A stretch of DNA of 64,000 nucleotides from Marinimicrobium locisalis (GTDB lineage Bacteria; Pseudomonadota; Gammaproteobacteria; Pseudomonadales; Cellvibrionaceae): assembly GCF_039822625.1 (NCBI RefSeq), contig NZ_JBDLLG010000019.1:1-64000 (forward strand). Direction: 5' to 3'. This document shows positions 48,124 to 55,884 of this stretch, piece after piece (within the stretch, counting starts at the first letter, position 1; each line of letters starts with the position of its first letter). The translations under genes and the position numbers were made by a program. The notes under the pieces were generated by a model that saw only the letters and a list, made by a program, of their open reading frames with translations, was not told the origin of the DNA and made no database searches.

Positions 48124-49311
48124 TCAGTGGGGCTGGATCAGAGCGCTCGCCTGCTGGCGAGCCTCAAGATCCGCGCCTTGGACAGTCTCTAAACTGTCGG
48201 GTTCATTAAATGCCACCCGACCCATAACCGTTTCAATAATTCGCGGGATGTCCGTAAACCCGATTCGGCGGTTTAAAAAAGCCTCGACCGCAATCTCGTT
48301 GGCTGCATTCAGCACCGCGGGGGCCGTACCGCCCGCCCGTGCCGCATCGGCCGCCAGGCGCAAACAGGGAAAGCGCTCGGTGTCGGGCGCGGCGAAGTCC
48401 AGCCTCGCCGTGGCGATCATATCCAGCCCGGCCACGCCGGAGGCCATCCGCTCGGGCCAAGCCAGGGCGTGAGCGATGGGTGTGCGCATATCCGGGTTAC
48501 CCATCTGCGCCAGCATAGAACCGTCAACGTACTCCACCATGGAGTGGATCACACTCTGGGGATGGACCACCACTTCAATCTGGTCCGGCTGGGCATGGAA
48601 CAGCCAACAGGCTTCGATCAGCTCCAAACCTTTATTCATCAAAGTCGCCGAGTCAACCGAGATTTTTTGTCCCATGCTCCAGTTCGGATGGGCGCAAGCC
48701 TGCTCGGGCGTCACCGAAGCCAGTTGATCCGCCGGGTAGTCCCGAAACGGCCCCCCGGACGCGGTGAGCAAAATTTTACTCACTCCGCTGCCCGCCAGGC
48801 CCCCGCCAAGGCAATCGCGAGGGTGGCCCGGCAAGCACTGGAAAATGGCATTGTGCTCGCTGTCGATGGGCAAGAGCGTTGCACCGTGCTCTTCCACCGC
48901 CCGAGTGAACAGCCCTCCGGCCATCACCAATGCTTCTTTATTGGCAAGCAGAATTTTCTTTCCCGCGCGGACCGCGGCCAAGGTCGGTACCAGGCCGGCC
49001 CCACCGACGATCGAGGCCATGACCGTATCCACCCCCGGTGCCGAGGCCACCTCGCTCAGCGCCTCGGGGCCCGCCAACACTTCAGTGTCACTGCCCCGCT
49101 CTCTCAACCAAGCGCTCAGGGACTCCGCCCCGGCTTCCTCCACGACCACCGCATAACGCGGGCGGTGCCTGAGACAGGCCTCCCCCAGCTTTTGCCATTG
49201 GGCGTAAGCGGTCAACGCGTAAAGGGAATAGCGGTCAGGGTGCCGGGCGAGCACGTCCAGCGTACTGTCGCCGATGGAGCCGGAGGCCCCGAGGATCGTT
49301 ACCAATTGCAT
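48124..49311 (-). CDS. dxr: 1-deoxy-D-xylulose 5-phosphate reductoisomerase Dxr
   Basis: Dxr (IspC) makes MEP from DXP in the isoprenoid pathway. The protein has the NADPH motif LGASGSIGDSTLDVL, the LLANKEALVMAGG block and metal-binding PIDSEHNAIFQCL, then LTASGGPFRDYP. The start at 49311 (MQLVTILGAS) fits the family; the frame opens four codons earlier. It ends four bases before rseP begins. Confidence 0.96.
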   Translation of the reverse strand: MQLVTILGASGSIGDSTLDVLARHPDRYSLYALTAYAQWQKLGEACLRHRPRYAVVVEEAGAESLSAWLRERGSDTEVLAGPEALSEVASAPGVDTVMASIVGGAGLVPTLAAVRAGKKILLANKEALVMAGGLFTRAVEEHGATLLPIDSEHNAIFQCLPGHPRDCLGGGLAGSGVSKILLTASGGPFRDYPADQLASVTPEQACAHPNWSMGQKISVDSATLMNKGLELIEACWLFHAQPDQIEVVVHPQSVIHSMVEYVDGSMLAQMGNPDMRTPIAHALAWPERMASGVAGLDMIATARLDFAAPDTERFPCLRLAADAARAGGTAPAVLNAANEIAVEAFLNRRIGFTDIPRIIETVMGRVAFNEPDSLETVQGADLEARQQASALIQPH

Positions 49312-49319
49312 AGAAGACC

Positions 49320-50186
49320 TCACCCGAGGGGCCAGCCACCGGCCAGCAAGGCCAGGGCGAAAACCGGGGCGGCCGAGGTCAGGCTGTCTACCCGATCCAA
49401 CACCCCGCCATGCCCCGGCAAAAGTGCGCTACTGTCTTTTATGCCGCGATGTCGCTTGACCATGCTCTCTAGCAGATCACCCAGTACCGACACCAAACTG
49501 GTGGGCACGATGATGGCCATCCAGAACAACAGCCCCCCTTTCCAAAACAGGCCAATCAACGTCGCCAACAACAGGTTCGCGGCCACGCCGCCGGCAAACC
49601 CTTCCCAGGTTTTTCCGGGGCTGACACTGGCGGCCAGCTTGCGGCGCCCCCAGCGCCGACCGGTGAAGTAACCTCCGATATCGGCACAGGCCACCACCGC
49701 CACCAGTAGCACCAACAACCAAGGGCCGCCCTCCTGCACTCGCAAAAAGGACAGGCCCGCCCAGGCGGGGACCAGCACCAGCAGGCCCATTAACGCCCGC
49801 ACCCAACGGCTTTGCCAGAGCAACGCGCTAGCGGGGTAGCTTTGCACCCAAAGAAGCGCCACCGCCCACCAAAGACACCCGAGCACAAGAACATTGCGAA
49901 ACGCCAAGCGCTGGCCTTCGTTCAAGGCTCCCCCCACCAGAGCGGTCTCCGGCAGCGTATGGATATCGAGATAGAATGCCACCCCCGTCATTAACGCACC
50001 GGCCAAAAGGATGTAGAGAGCCCGCTGCCCGTAGCGACTCCAACCCGAGAGGTTGGCCCACTCCCAGGCGCCGATGAGGGTAATGGTCGCGGCGAAGGCT
50101 GAAAAGAGCGGTCCGGGCAGATAGATCAGAGCCAATAGGAAAACGGCGGCCAATACAATGGCCGTGAGCACGCGCTGCTTAAGCAT
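49320..50186 (-). CDS. cdsA: Phosphatidate cytidylyltransferase CdsA
   Basis: CdsA makes CDP-diacylglycerol in the inner membrane. The 288-residue protein is largely transmembrane, with the CDP-DAG signature around SVSPGKTWEGFAGGVAANLL and KRHRGIKDSSALLPGHGGVLDRVDS with its metal-binding Asp. The start at 50186 (MLKQRVLTAIVL) lies inside the end of uppS, an eight-base overlap. The long upstream frame is uppS in another frame. Confidence 0.95.
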   Translation of the reverse strand: MLKQRVLTAIVLAAVFLLALIYLPGPLFSAFAATITLIGAWEWANLSGWSRYGQRALYILLAGALMTGVAFYLDIHTLPETALVGGALNEGQRLAFRNVLVLGCLWWAVALLWVQSYPASALLWQSRWVRALMGLLVLVPAWAGLSFLRVQEGGPWLLVLLVAVVACADIGGYFTGRRWGRRKLAASVSPGKTWEGFAGGVAANLLLATLIGLFWKGGLLFWMAIIVPTSLVSVLGDLLESMVKRHRGIKDSSALLPGHGGVLDRVDSLTSAAPVFALALLAGGWPLG

Positions 50187-50952
50187 GGCGCACCTCCCCG
50201 GTGGACGAAGAAGACGGGCTCGCGCCCTTCTCTTCCCGGGCAACCTGGTCGCCCGTGCGCCCAAAACGGCGCTGACGCCGGTGAAAGTCATCCGCCGCGG
50301 CCTTAAGCTCAGCGGCGTCGAAGTCCGGCCACAGGGCTCGGCTGAAATACAGTTCGGCGTAGGCACATTGCCAGAGTAAGAAGTTGCTGATACGCACCTC
50401 CCCCCCGGTACGGATAAGAAGGTCTGGATCGGGCAAGCCCGCGAGGCTGGTCTGCTCGTGTAACAGGTGCTCGTCAATATCGGCGCTGTCGAGCTCACCG
50501 GCCTTCACCTGTTCGGCCAGCCGTTGGGCGGCCTGGGCGATATCCCAACGGCCGCCGTAGTCGGCGGCAATGACAAGAGTGGTTTTCCCATCCCGGGTTC
50601 GCTTCTCGGCCTCGGTAATGGCTTTCTGCAGAGACGGAGTAAAACGCGAGCGGTTACCCACCACCCGCAGCCGCACGCCCTTTTTCTGCAGCTCTTTTGC
50701 CTCCTGTTTCAGGTACCACTGAAACAGAGACATCAGCGCATCCACCTCTTTGCGTGGGCGCTTCCAGTTCTCACTGCTGAAAGCGAAAAGCGTGAGCACC
50801 TCGATCCCCAAATCTTGGCAGGCGGTCATGATATCGCGGATGCGCTCGGCACCCTCCTTGTGGCCCGAAATGCCGGACATGCCTCGCTCCTTGGCCCAGC
50901 GATTATTGCCGTCCATGATAATAGCGATATGGCGCAGGGAATTGCTGGTCAC
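50179..50952 (-). CDS. uppS: Undecaprenyl diphosphate synthase UppS
   Basis: UppS makes the C55 carrier lipid for peptidoglycan and O-antigen. The 257-residue cis-prenyltransferase has HIAIIMDGNNRWAKERG with the catalytic Asp and LTLFAFSSENWKRP, and ends with DLLIRTGGEVRISNFLLWQ. The start is a GTG at 50952 with AGGAG seven bases upstream. It overlaps cdsA. Confidence 0.95.
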   Translation of the reverse strand: MTSNSLRHIAIIMDGNNRWAKERGMSGISGHKEGAERIRDIMTACQDLGIEVLTLFAFSSENWKRPRKEVDALMSLFQWYLKQEAKELQKKGVRLRVVGNRSRFTPSLQKAITEAEKRTRDGKTTLVIAADYGGRWDIAQAAQRLAEQVKAGELDSADIDEHLLHEQTSLAGLPDPDLLIRTGGEVRISNFLLWQCAYAELYFSRALWPDFDAAELKAAADDFHRRQRRFGRTGDQVAREEKGASPSSSSTGEVRHA

Positions 50953-51018
50953 AAAAAACTCCTGGAACAGTTGCCGCGCACGGCCAACCGGCGCCGCCAT
51001 AGAGGGCGGCGCCAAGGC

Positions 51019-51576
51019 TCAAATTTCCATCAAGTCCTCTTCCTTGGCGCTGAGGAACTTGTCGATCTGAGCAATGTATTTATCGGTTATTTTTTGGATC
51101 TCATCCTGAGCACGATGCTCGTCGTCTTCGGTGATTTCCTTTTCCTTGAGTAAGGCCTTAACATCCGACAGCACATCGCGGCGTATATTGCGCACCGACA
51201 CGCGCGCATGCTCGGCTTCCGCGCGGGCCTGTTTAATGTAGTTTTTCCGGGTTTCCTCGGTCAGCGCCGGCATTGGCAACCGGATGAGACCACCGTTGGT
51301 CGAGGGATTAAGCCCCAGATCGGACTTCATGATGGCCTTTTCAATTTCAGGCACCAGCGTCTTTTCCCAAGGGCTGATGGTCAGGGTGCGCGCATCTTCC
51401 ATTCCGATGTTGGCCAGCTGGTTTAGCGGCGTGTCAGCGCCGTAATACGAGACGTAAATCCCATCCAGGATGCTTGGGTGCGCACGGCCGGTGCGAATCT
51501 TGTTGAAATTGTTTTTCAGCGCATCAAGCGCCTTGTCCATGCGGCTTTCCGCATCCTTTTTTAAGTCATTCAACAT
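51019..51576 (-). CDS. frr: Ribosome recycling factor Frr
   Basis: Frr splits post-termination ribosomes with EF-G. The 185-residue protein has the standard three-helix bundle, with NNFNKIRTGRAHPSILDGI and DVKALLKEKEITEDD. Length matches E. coli. It overlaps pyrH by 11 bases. Confidence 0.97.
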   Translation of the reverse strand: MLNDLKKDAESRMDKALDALKNNFNKIRTGRAHPSILDGIYVSYYGADTPLNQLANIGMEDARTLTISPWEKTLVPEIEKAIMKSDLGLNPSTNGGLIRLPMPALTEETRKNYIKQARAEAEHARVSVRNIRRDVLSDVKALLKEKEITEDDEHRAQDEIQKITDKYIAQIDKFLSAKEEDLMEI

Positions 51577-52309
51577 TGTTTTTGCCCTCTTCGATCAAGG
51601 TGCCTTCGCTGCTTCCCACCACAATGTTCAGCAAAGCCCCGGCTTTGTTCATACGAAAAACCCGTACCGGCATATCGTGTTCCCGGCAGAGGCAGATAGC
51701 CGTCAGATCCATGACACCCAGTTTGCGCTCCAACACCTCGTCGTACGTCAGGCGATCATACTTGCTGGCGCTGGGGTCCTGCATCGGGTCGGCGGAGTAG
51801 ACGCCATCCACTTTCGTGGCCTTGAGCACAATGTCCGCCTCCACTTCGATCGCGCGCAAACAAGCGGCGGAATCGGTGGTGAAAAACGGGTTGCCGGTGC
51901 CGGCGGAAAAAATAACCACTTCGCCCGAAGTCAGGGCCCGATTGGCCTGGCGGCTATCGTAGTGCTCAACAATCCCGCTCATGGGGATAGCTGACATCAC
52001 GCGGGAAGAAATATTCGAACGCTCCAGCGCATCCCGCATGGCGAGGGCGTTCATCACGGTGGCGAGCATACCCATGTGATCACCGGTCACCCGGTTGAGC
52101 CCCGCACTGCTGAGCGCGGCACCACGGAACAGGTTGCCGCCGCCGACGACCAAACCGACTTGAACGCCGATTCCGACCAGTTGGCCGATTTCCAGCGCCA
52201 TTTTGTCCAATACTTTGGGGTCGATCCCAAAGCCTTCCGAGCCCATCAACTCTTCGCCGCTGAGCTTTAAAAGAATTCGTTTGTACTTCTTATCGCGTGC
52301 GCTTGGCAT
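51566..52309 (-). CDS. pyrH: UMP kinase PyrH
   Basis: PyrH phosphorylates UMP to UDP and is allosterically controlled by GTP and UTP. The 247-residue amino-acid-kinase-family protein has LLKLSGEELMG at the N-terminus, VGGGNLFRG in the glycine-rich loop and FSAGTGNPFFTTDSAA. It lies between tsf and frr as usual. Confidence 0.97.
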   Translation of the reverse strand: MPSARDKKYKRILLKLSGEELMGSEGFGIDPKVLDKMALEIGQLVGIGVQVGLVVGGGNLFRGAALSSAGLNRVTGDHMGMLATVMNALAMRDALERSNISSRVMSAIPMSGIVEHYDSRQANRALTSGEVVIFSAGTGNPFFTTDSAACLRAIEVEADIVLKATKVDGVYSADPMQDPSASKYDRLTYDEVLERKLGVMDLTAICLCREHDMPVRVFRMNKAGALLNIVVGSSEGTLIEEGKNNVE

Positions 52310-52397
52310 ACTGGGTTCTCCGCTAGGTGCTCATTGAAAATCGGGTAATCACCGGACAGGTCAGGTTTCTGCCCGCCCGGTGCAAGCGCCGCGGAGT

Positions 52398-53270
52398 TTA
52401 GCTTTTGGAAGAAGCCTTGACCTGGGCGGCCACTTCATCGGCAAAGTCCACTTCTTCTTTCTCGATACCTTCGCCCACTTCAAAGCGCACAAAGCTCTGA
52501 ATGGCGGCGCTGGCATTAGAGAGCAGCTTGCCCACTTTGACTTCGGGGTCCTTCACGAACGGCTGCTCAACCAAGCTGCCTTCTTTCAGGAACTTATTGA
52601 TACGGCCCATCATCATCTTTTCGACGATTTCGGCGGGCTTGCCTTCCATGTCCGGCTGAGCCTTGATGATTTCCTTCTCTTTGGCCACGATTTCTTCGGG
52701 CATATCGTCCGGGTTGATCACCTGGGGGTTAACAGCGGCCACGTGCATGGCCACATCGCGAGCCAGTTCGGCCTCACCGCCTTCAAGCTGAGTGATAACG
52801 GCAATACGATTGTTGGAGTGCACATAACCGTCAATCACGCCGCCTTCAACCACGGCAACACGACGCACGGAGATGTTTTCACCGATTTTTTGAACCAGCG
52901 CTTCGCGCTCGTTTTCCAGCTCGCCGTCCATCAGCGCCGCCACGTCGGTCTGCTTGTCGGCAAAGGCTTTGTCCAGCACTTTCTCAACGAAGGCCATAAA
53001 GCCCGCATCGCGCGCGACAAAGTCGGTTTCGCTGTTAACCTCGATGATAACACCGTAGCTGTTATCGTCGGAGACTTTTACGGACACGATGCCATCCGCA
53101 GCGGTGCGGCCGGCCTTCTTGGCGGCCTTGAGACCACTGGCTTTGCGAAGGTTTTCGATCGCCACATCCACATCACCGTCGGCTTCCTTCAGGGCCTTTT
53201 TACACTCCATCATGCCGAGCCCGGTGCGCTCGCGCAGCTCCTTAACCATAGACGCAGAAATTGCTGCCAT
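52398..53270 (-). CDS. tsf: Translation elongation factor Ts
   Basis: EF-Ts exchanges nucleotide on EF-Tu. The 290-residue protein starts MAAISASMVKELRERTG with the tsf signature GLGMMECKKALKEADGD, and SETDFVARD in the core. An AAGAGGAT lies just upstream. The frame opens 28 codons earlier in the terminator region, which looks non-coding. Confidence 0.97.
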   Translation of the reverse strand: MAAISASMVKELRERTGLGMMECKKALKEADGDVDVAIENLRKASGLKAAKKAGRTAADGIVSVKVSDDNSYGVIIEVNSETDFVARDAGFMAFVEKVLDKAFADKQTDVAALMDGELENEREALVQKIGENISVRRVAVVEGGVIDGYVHSNNRIAVITQLEGGEAELARDVAMHVAAVNPQVINPDDMPEEIVAKEKEIIKAQPDMEGKPAEIVEKMMMGRINKFLKEGSLVEQPFVKDPEVKVGKLLSNASAAIQSFVRFEVGEGIEKEEVDFADEVAAQVKASSKS

Positions 53271-53307
53271 GTCGCTATCCTCTTGAAATAGGTCTGAATC
53301 TTCATTC

Positions 53308-53343
53308 GAAAAAAGGGGGCCGCCGCTTGGCCTGCCCCCTTTA
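53308..53343 (-). terminator. Rho-independent terminator/attenuator between rpsB and tsf
   Basis: On the minus strand AAAGGGGGC, a loop, then GGCCCCCTTTTTT forms a strong stem with a U-tract between rpsB and tsf. Partial termination here would lower tsf relative to rpsB. Confidence 0.85.
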
Positions 53344-53389
53344 ATTAGTGCCAATCAGCCCGTCCGGCGCCGATCGGCTGGCACCCGGC

Positions 53390-54133
53390 TTACTCGGAGG
53401 CGGCTTCGCCTTCGGCGGGCACGTACTCGTCTTTGTTCGGCGCGGACTGAGCCTCTTTCGCGCCTTCCAGGCACGCGTCAGCCATGGCGGTCACGTAAAG
53501 CTTGATTGCGCGGATCGCGTCGTCGTTGCCGGGGATGACATAATCGATGTCGTCCGGGTTGCTGTTGGTGTCAACCACACCAATAATCGGCAGGCCCAGC
53601 TTCTTGGCCTCCTGCACGGCGATACCCTCGTGGTCCACATCGACAATGAACAGCGCGTCGGGCAAACCGTTCATATCTTTAATACCACCGATGGAGCGCT
53701 CCAGTTTGTCCATATCGCGAGTGCGAGACAAGGCTTCACGCTTGGTCAGCTTGTCAAAGGTGCCGTCCTGGCTCTGAGCTTCCAGGTCGCGGTAGCGACG
53801 AATGGAGGCACGGATGGTTTTGTAGTTGGTCAGCATGCCACCGAGCCAGCGGTTGCTGACGTAGGGCATATTGGCCCGCTCGGCCTGTTCTTTGATGGTT
53901 TTCTGAGCGGCACGCTTGGTACCGACGAACAGGACCTTTTTCTTCTGAGCGGCCATTTTTTTGACCACGTCCATCGCCTCGGAGAAGGCGGGAACGGTCT
54001 GTTCCAGGTTGATGATGTGAATCTTGTTGCGGGCACCGAAGATAAAACGGTTCATCTTCGGGTTCCAATAGCGGGTCTGGTGGCCAAAGTGGGCACCAGC
54101 CTGCAGCATATCGCGCATGCTTACTGTAGGCAT
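53390..54133 (-). CDS. rpsB: 30S ribosomal protein S2
   Basis: S2 binds the small subunit late in assembly. The 247-residue protein starts MPTVSMRDMLQAGAHFGHQTRYWNP in the usual form and has RWLGGMLTNYKTI and PDALFIVDV. The acidic C-terminal tail (EYVPAEGEAASE) is common in this group. It starts the rpsB-tsf-pyrH-frr operon. Confidence 0.97.
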   Translation of the reverse strand: MPTVSMRDMLQAGAHFGHQTRYWNPKMNRFIFGARNKIHIINLEQTVPAFSEAMDVVKKMAAQKKKVLFVGTKRAAQKTIKEQAERANMPYVSNRWLGGMLTNYKTIRASIRRYRDLEAQSQDGTFDKLTKREALSRTRDMDKLERSIGGIKDMNGLPDALFIVDVDHEGIAVQEAKKLGLPIIGVVDTNSNPDDIDYVIPGNDDAIRAIKLYVTAMADACLEGAKEAQSAPNKDEYVPAEGEAASE

Positions 54134-54345
54134 TTTGTCATTCCTGTATATCGGGTTGGGCCTCCATACACCCCGCCAGCCAACCCGCTTGCGGCGGGCA
54201 CCCAGGCTAACGTGCCGGTGTATGTGTGACGTTAAGGTTTCTTAATTCGTTGCCCGTAGGGGCAACTGTTCCGCGGCCGATGCCAGTGGCACTGGCCGCG
54301 GAGCCGCGCTTTATACCATAATTCAGGTTACAGTGGAACCCGCCG
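54134..54345 (-). promoter_or_regulatory. rpsB promoter and structured leader
   Basis: On the minus strand TTCCAC (54333-54338), 17 bases, then TATAAA (54310-54315) makes a good sigma-70 promoter. The leader of about 165 bases then holds hairpins CCGCGGCC/GGCCGCGG (54271-54301) and TTGCCC/GGGCAA (54250-54265). Gammaproteobacterial rpsB leaders are known to be autoregulated by S2; whether this one matches that structure is not tested. Confidence 0.55.
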
Positions 54346-54453
54346 CCTTGCTCCTGAGCGGCACTTAAGGTCTAATAGTCAACCTGACTCAAAAGGGCCC
54401 CTGACGGCCCCGCACACCACAGAACACCTCAATACATAGGACAAAGACCCACT

Positions 54454-55638
54454 ATGAAAGAAACATGGCGCTGGTTCGGCCCTCAGGATACAGTCACTCT
54501 GGAACAAATCGCCCAGGCGGGGGCCACCGGTGTGGTGACCGCTCTGCACGAGATCCCCACCGGTGAGCCGTGGCCGCTAGAGGCCATCCTGGAACGCAAG
54601 GCCATGATCGAAGCCAAGGGGCTCGAATGGACCGTTGTGGAAAGCGTGCCCCTGCACAATGACATCAAAACCCGCAGCGGTGATTACCAACGACACCTCG
54701 AAAACTACCGCGAGACACTGCGCAACCTGGCCGAGGCCGGTATTTACGACGTTTGCTACAACTTTATGCCCGTGGTGGACTGGACCCGCACCAACCTCGA
54801 CTACGCCCTACCCGACCAGAGCCGGGCCCTGCGCTTCGAAATGGCGGACTTCGCCGCCTACGACATTCATATCCTGCGCCGGGAAAACGCCGAACAGAGC
54901 TACACGCCCGAGATTCGTCAGCGGGCGGCGGAGCGCTTCGCGGCAATGACGGTCGAGGCGCAACAACAGCTGGAAAAGAACATCATCGCCGGTCTGCCCG
55001 GCGGCGAGGGCTCTTACACCCGGGAGGGCATCCGCGCGGCCATTGCCCAATTCATCGCCCTCGGAGAGCGGGGAATGCGCGCCAACCTGTTTGCCTTTCT
55101 GGAAGACGTGATCCCGGTGGCCGAATCAGTTGGGCTTCGTCTGGCCATTCACCCGGACGACCCTCCCTTCTCGCTGTTCGGGCTACCCCGCGTCGTATCC
55201 ACCGCCGCCGATGCCCGCGCGCTGCTCGAGGCCGTGCCCAGCGAAGCCAACGGCCTGACCCTCTGCGCGGGCTCTTACGGGGCGCGGGCGGACAACGATT
55301 TGGTGGAAATGGCCCGGGAGTTTGGGTCCCGCATCTATTTTGTACACCTGCGCAACATCACGCGTGAGCCGGACGGCTCTTTTTACGAGTCGGACCACCT
55401 GGGCGGCGACAACGACATGGTGGGCCTAATCCAGGCCCTGCTTCAGGAAGAGCGCAAGCGCCAGGCCGACCAACGCCCTCTGCCACCCATCCCGATGCGC
55501 CCGGACCACGGCCATCTAATGGGCGAGGAAATCGGCCGAGCGGGAATCAACCCAGGCTACTCTTATGCCGGCCGAATGAAGGGCCTGGCGGAACTTCGCG
55601 GCGTTATGCACGCGCTTGAGCATCTCGCCCCGGCTTGA
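54454..55638 (+). CDS. uxuA: Mannonate dehydratase UxuA
   Basis: UxuA dehydrates D-mannonate to 2-keto-3-deoxygluconate in glucuronate use. The 394-residue protein starts MKETWRWFGPQDTVTLEQIAQAGA and has the metal-site blocks LRLAIHPDDPPFSLFGLPRV and IPMRPDHGHLMG. No uxuB, uxaC or kdgK lies nearby, so it is solitary between rpsB and map. The start has only a weak AGGA about 14 bases upstream. The 200 bases before it contain no obvious operator. Confidence 0.94.
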   Translation: MKETWRWFGPQDTVTLEQIAQAGATGVVTALHEIPTGEPWPLEAILERKAMIEAKGLEWTVVESVPLHNDIKTRSGDYQRHLENYRETLRNLAEAGIYDVCYNFMPVVDWTRTNLDYALPDQSRALRFEMADFAAYDIHILRRENAEQSYTPEIRQRAAERFAAMTVEAQQQLEKNIIAGLPGGEGSYTREGIRAAIAQFIALGERGMRANLFAFLEDVIPVAESVGLRLAIHPDDPPFSLFGLPRVVSTAADARALLEAVPSEANGLTLCAGSYGARADNDLVEMAREFGSRIYFVHLRNITREPDGSFYESDHLGGDNDMVGLIQALLQEERKRQADQRPLPPIPMRPDHGHLMGEEIGRAGINPGYSYAGRMKGLAELRGVMHALEHLAPA

Positions 55639-55672
55639 TCGGGGCGCGGGCCTCTGACGGGCTTCATTATTG

Positions 55673-55682
55673 CCCCCCCCCC
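55673..55682. repeat. Ten-base C homopolymer
   Basis: A run of ten Cs lies about 35 bases after the uxuA stop and 150 bases before the leader ORF. It could be a slippage-prone tract affecting expression of the downstream gene, or an assembly error. Confidence 0.6.
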
Positions 55683-55830
55683 TGCTGCGAGCCGCCGCGC
55701 TCGCAGCGAACTCCCCCGCTTATATCGGTGTCAGACCGCCACAGGAAGTTCCGGACGTCGGTTGGCAACCATCGGCACTGACCGTATGCTGCTGAAAGAA
55801 CGCCACTCATACAGAAGGGGGAGTCACTTC

Positions 55831-55884
55831 ATGGCGACAAGCTCCGAGCCTCCCGCTTGGTTCCTTAAGGAGGGAAAGCGCTAA
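55831..55884 (+). CDS. 17-codon leader ORF upstream of the CoA hydrolase gene
   Basis: ATG at 55831 is preceded by AAGGGGGAG with seven bases between. The reading frame gives MATSSEPPAWFLKEGKR and stops at TAA, whose last A is the first base of the next gene's ATG (TAATG). The next gene's strong AAGGAGG lies inside this ORF. The layout suggests translational coupling; whether the peptide itself matters is unknown. It holds no run of a single amino acid as biosynthetic attenuators do. Confidence 0.5.
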   Translation: MATSSEPPAWFLKEGKR

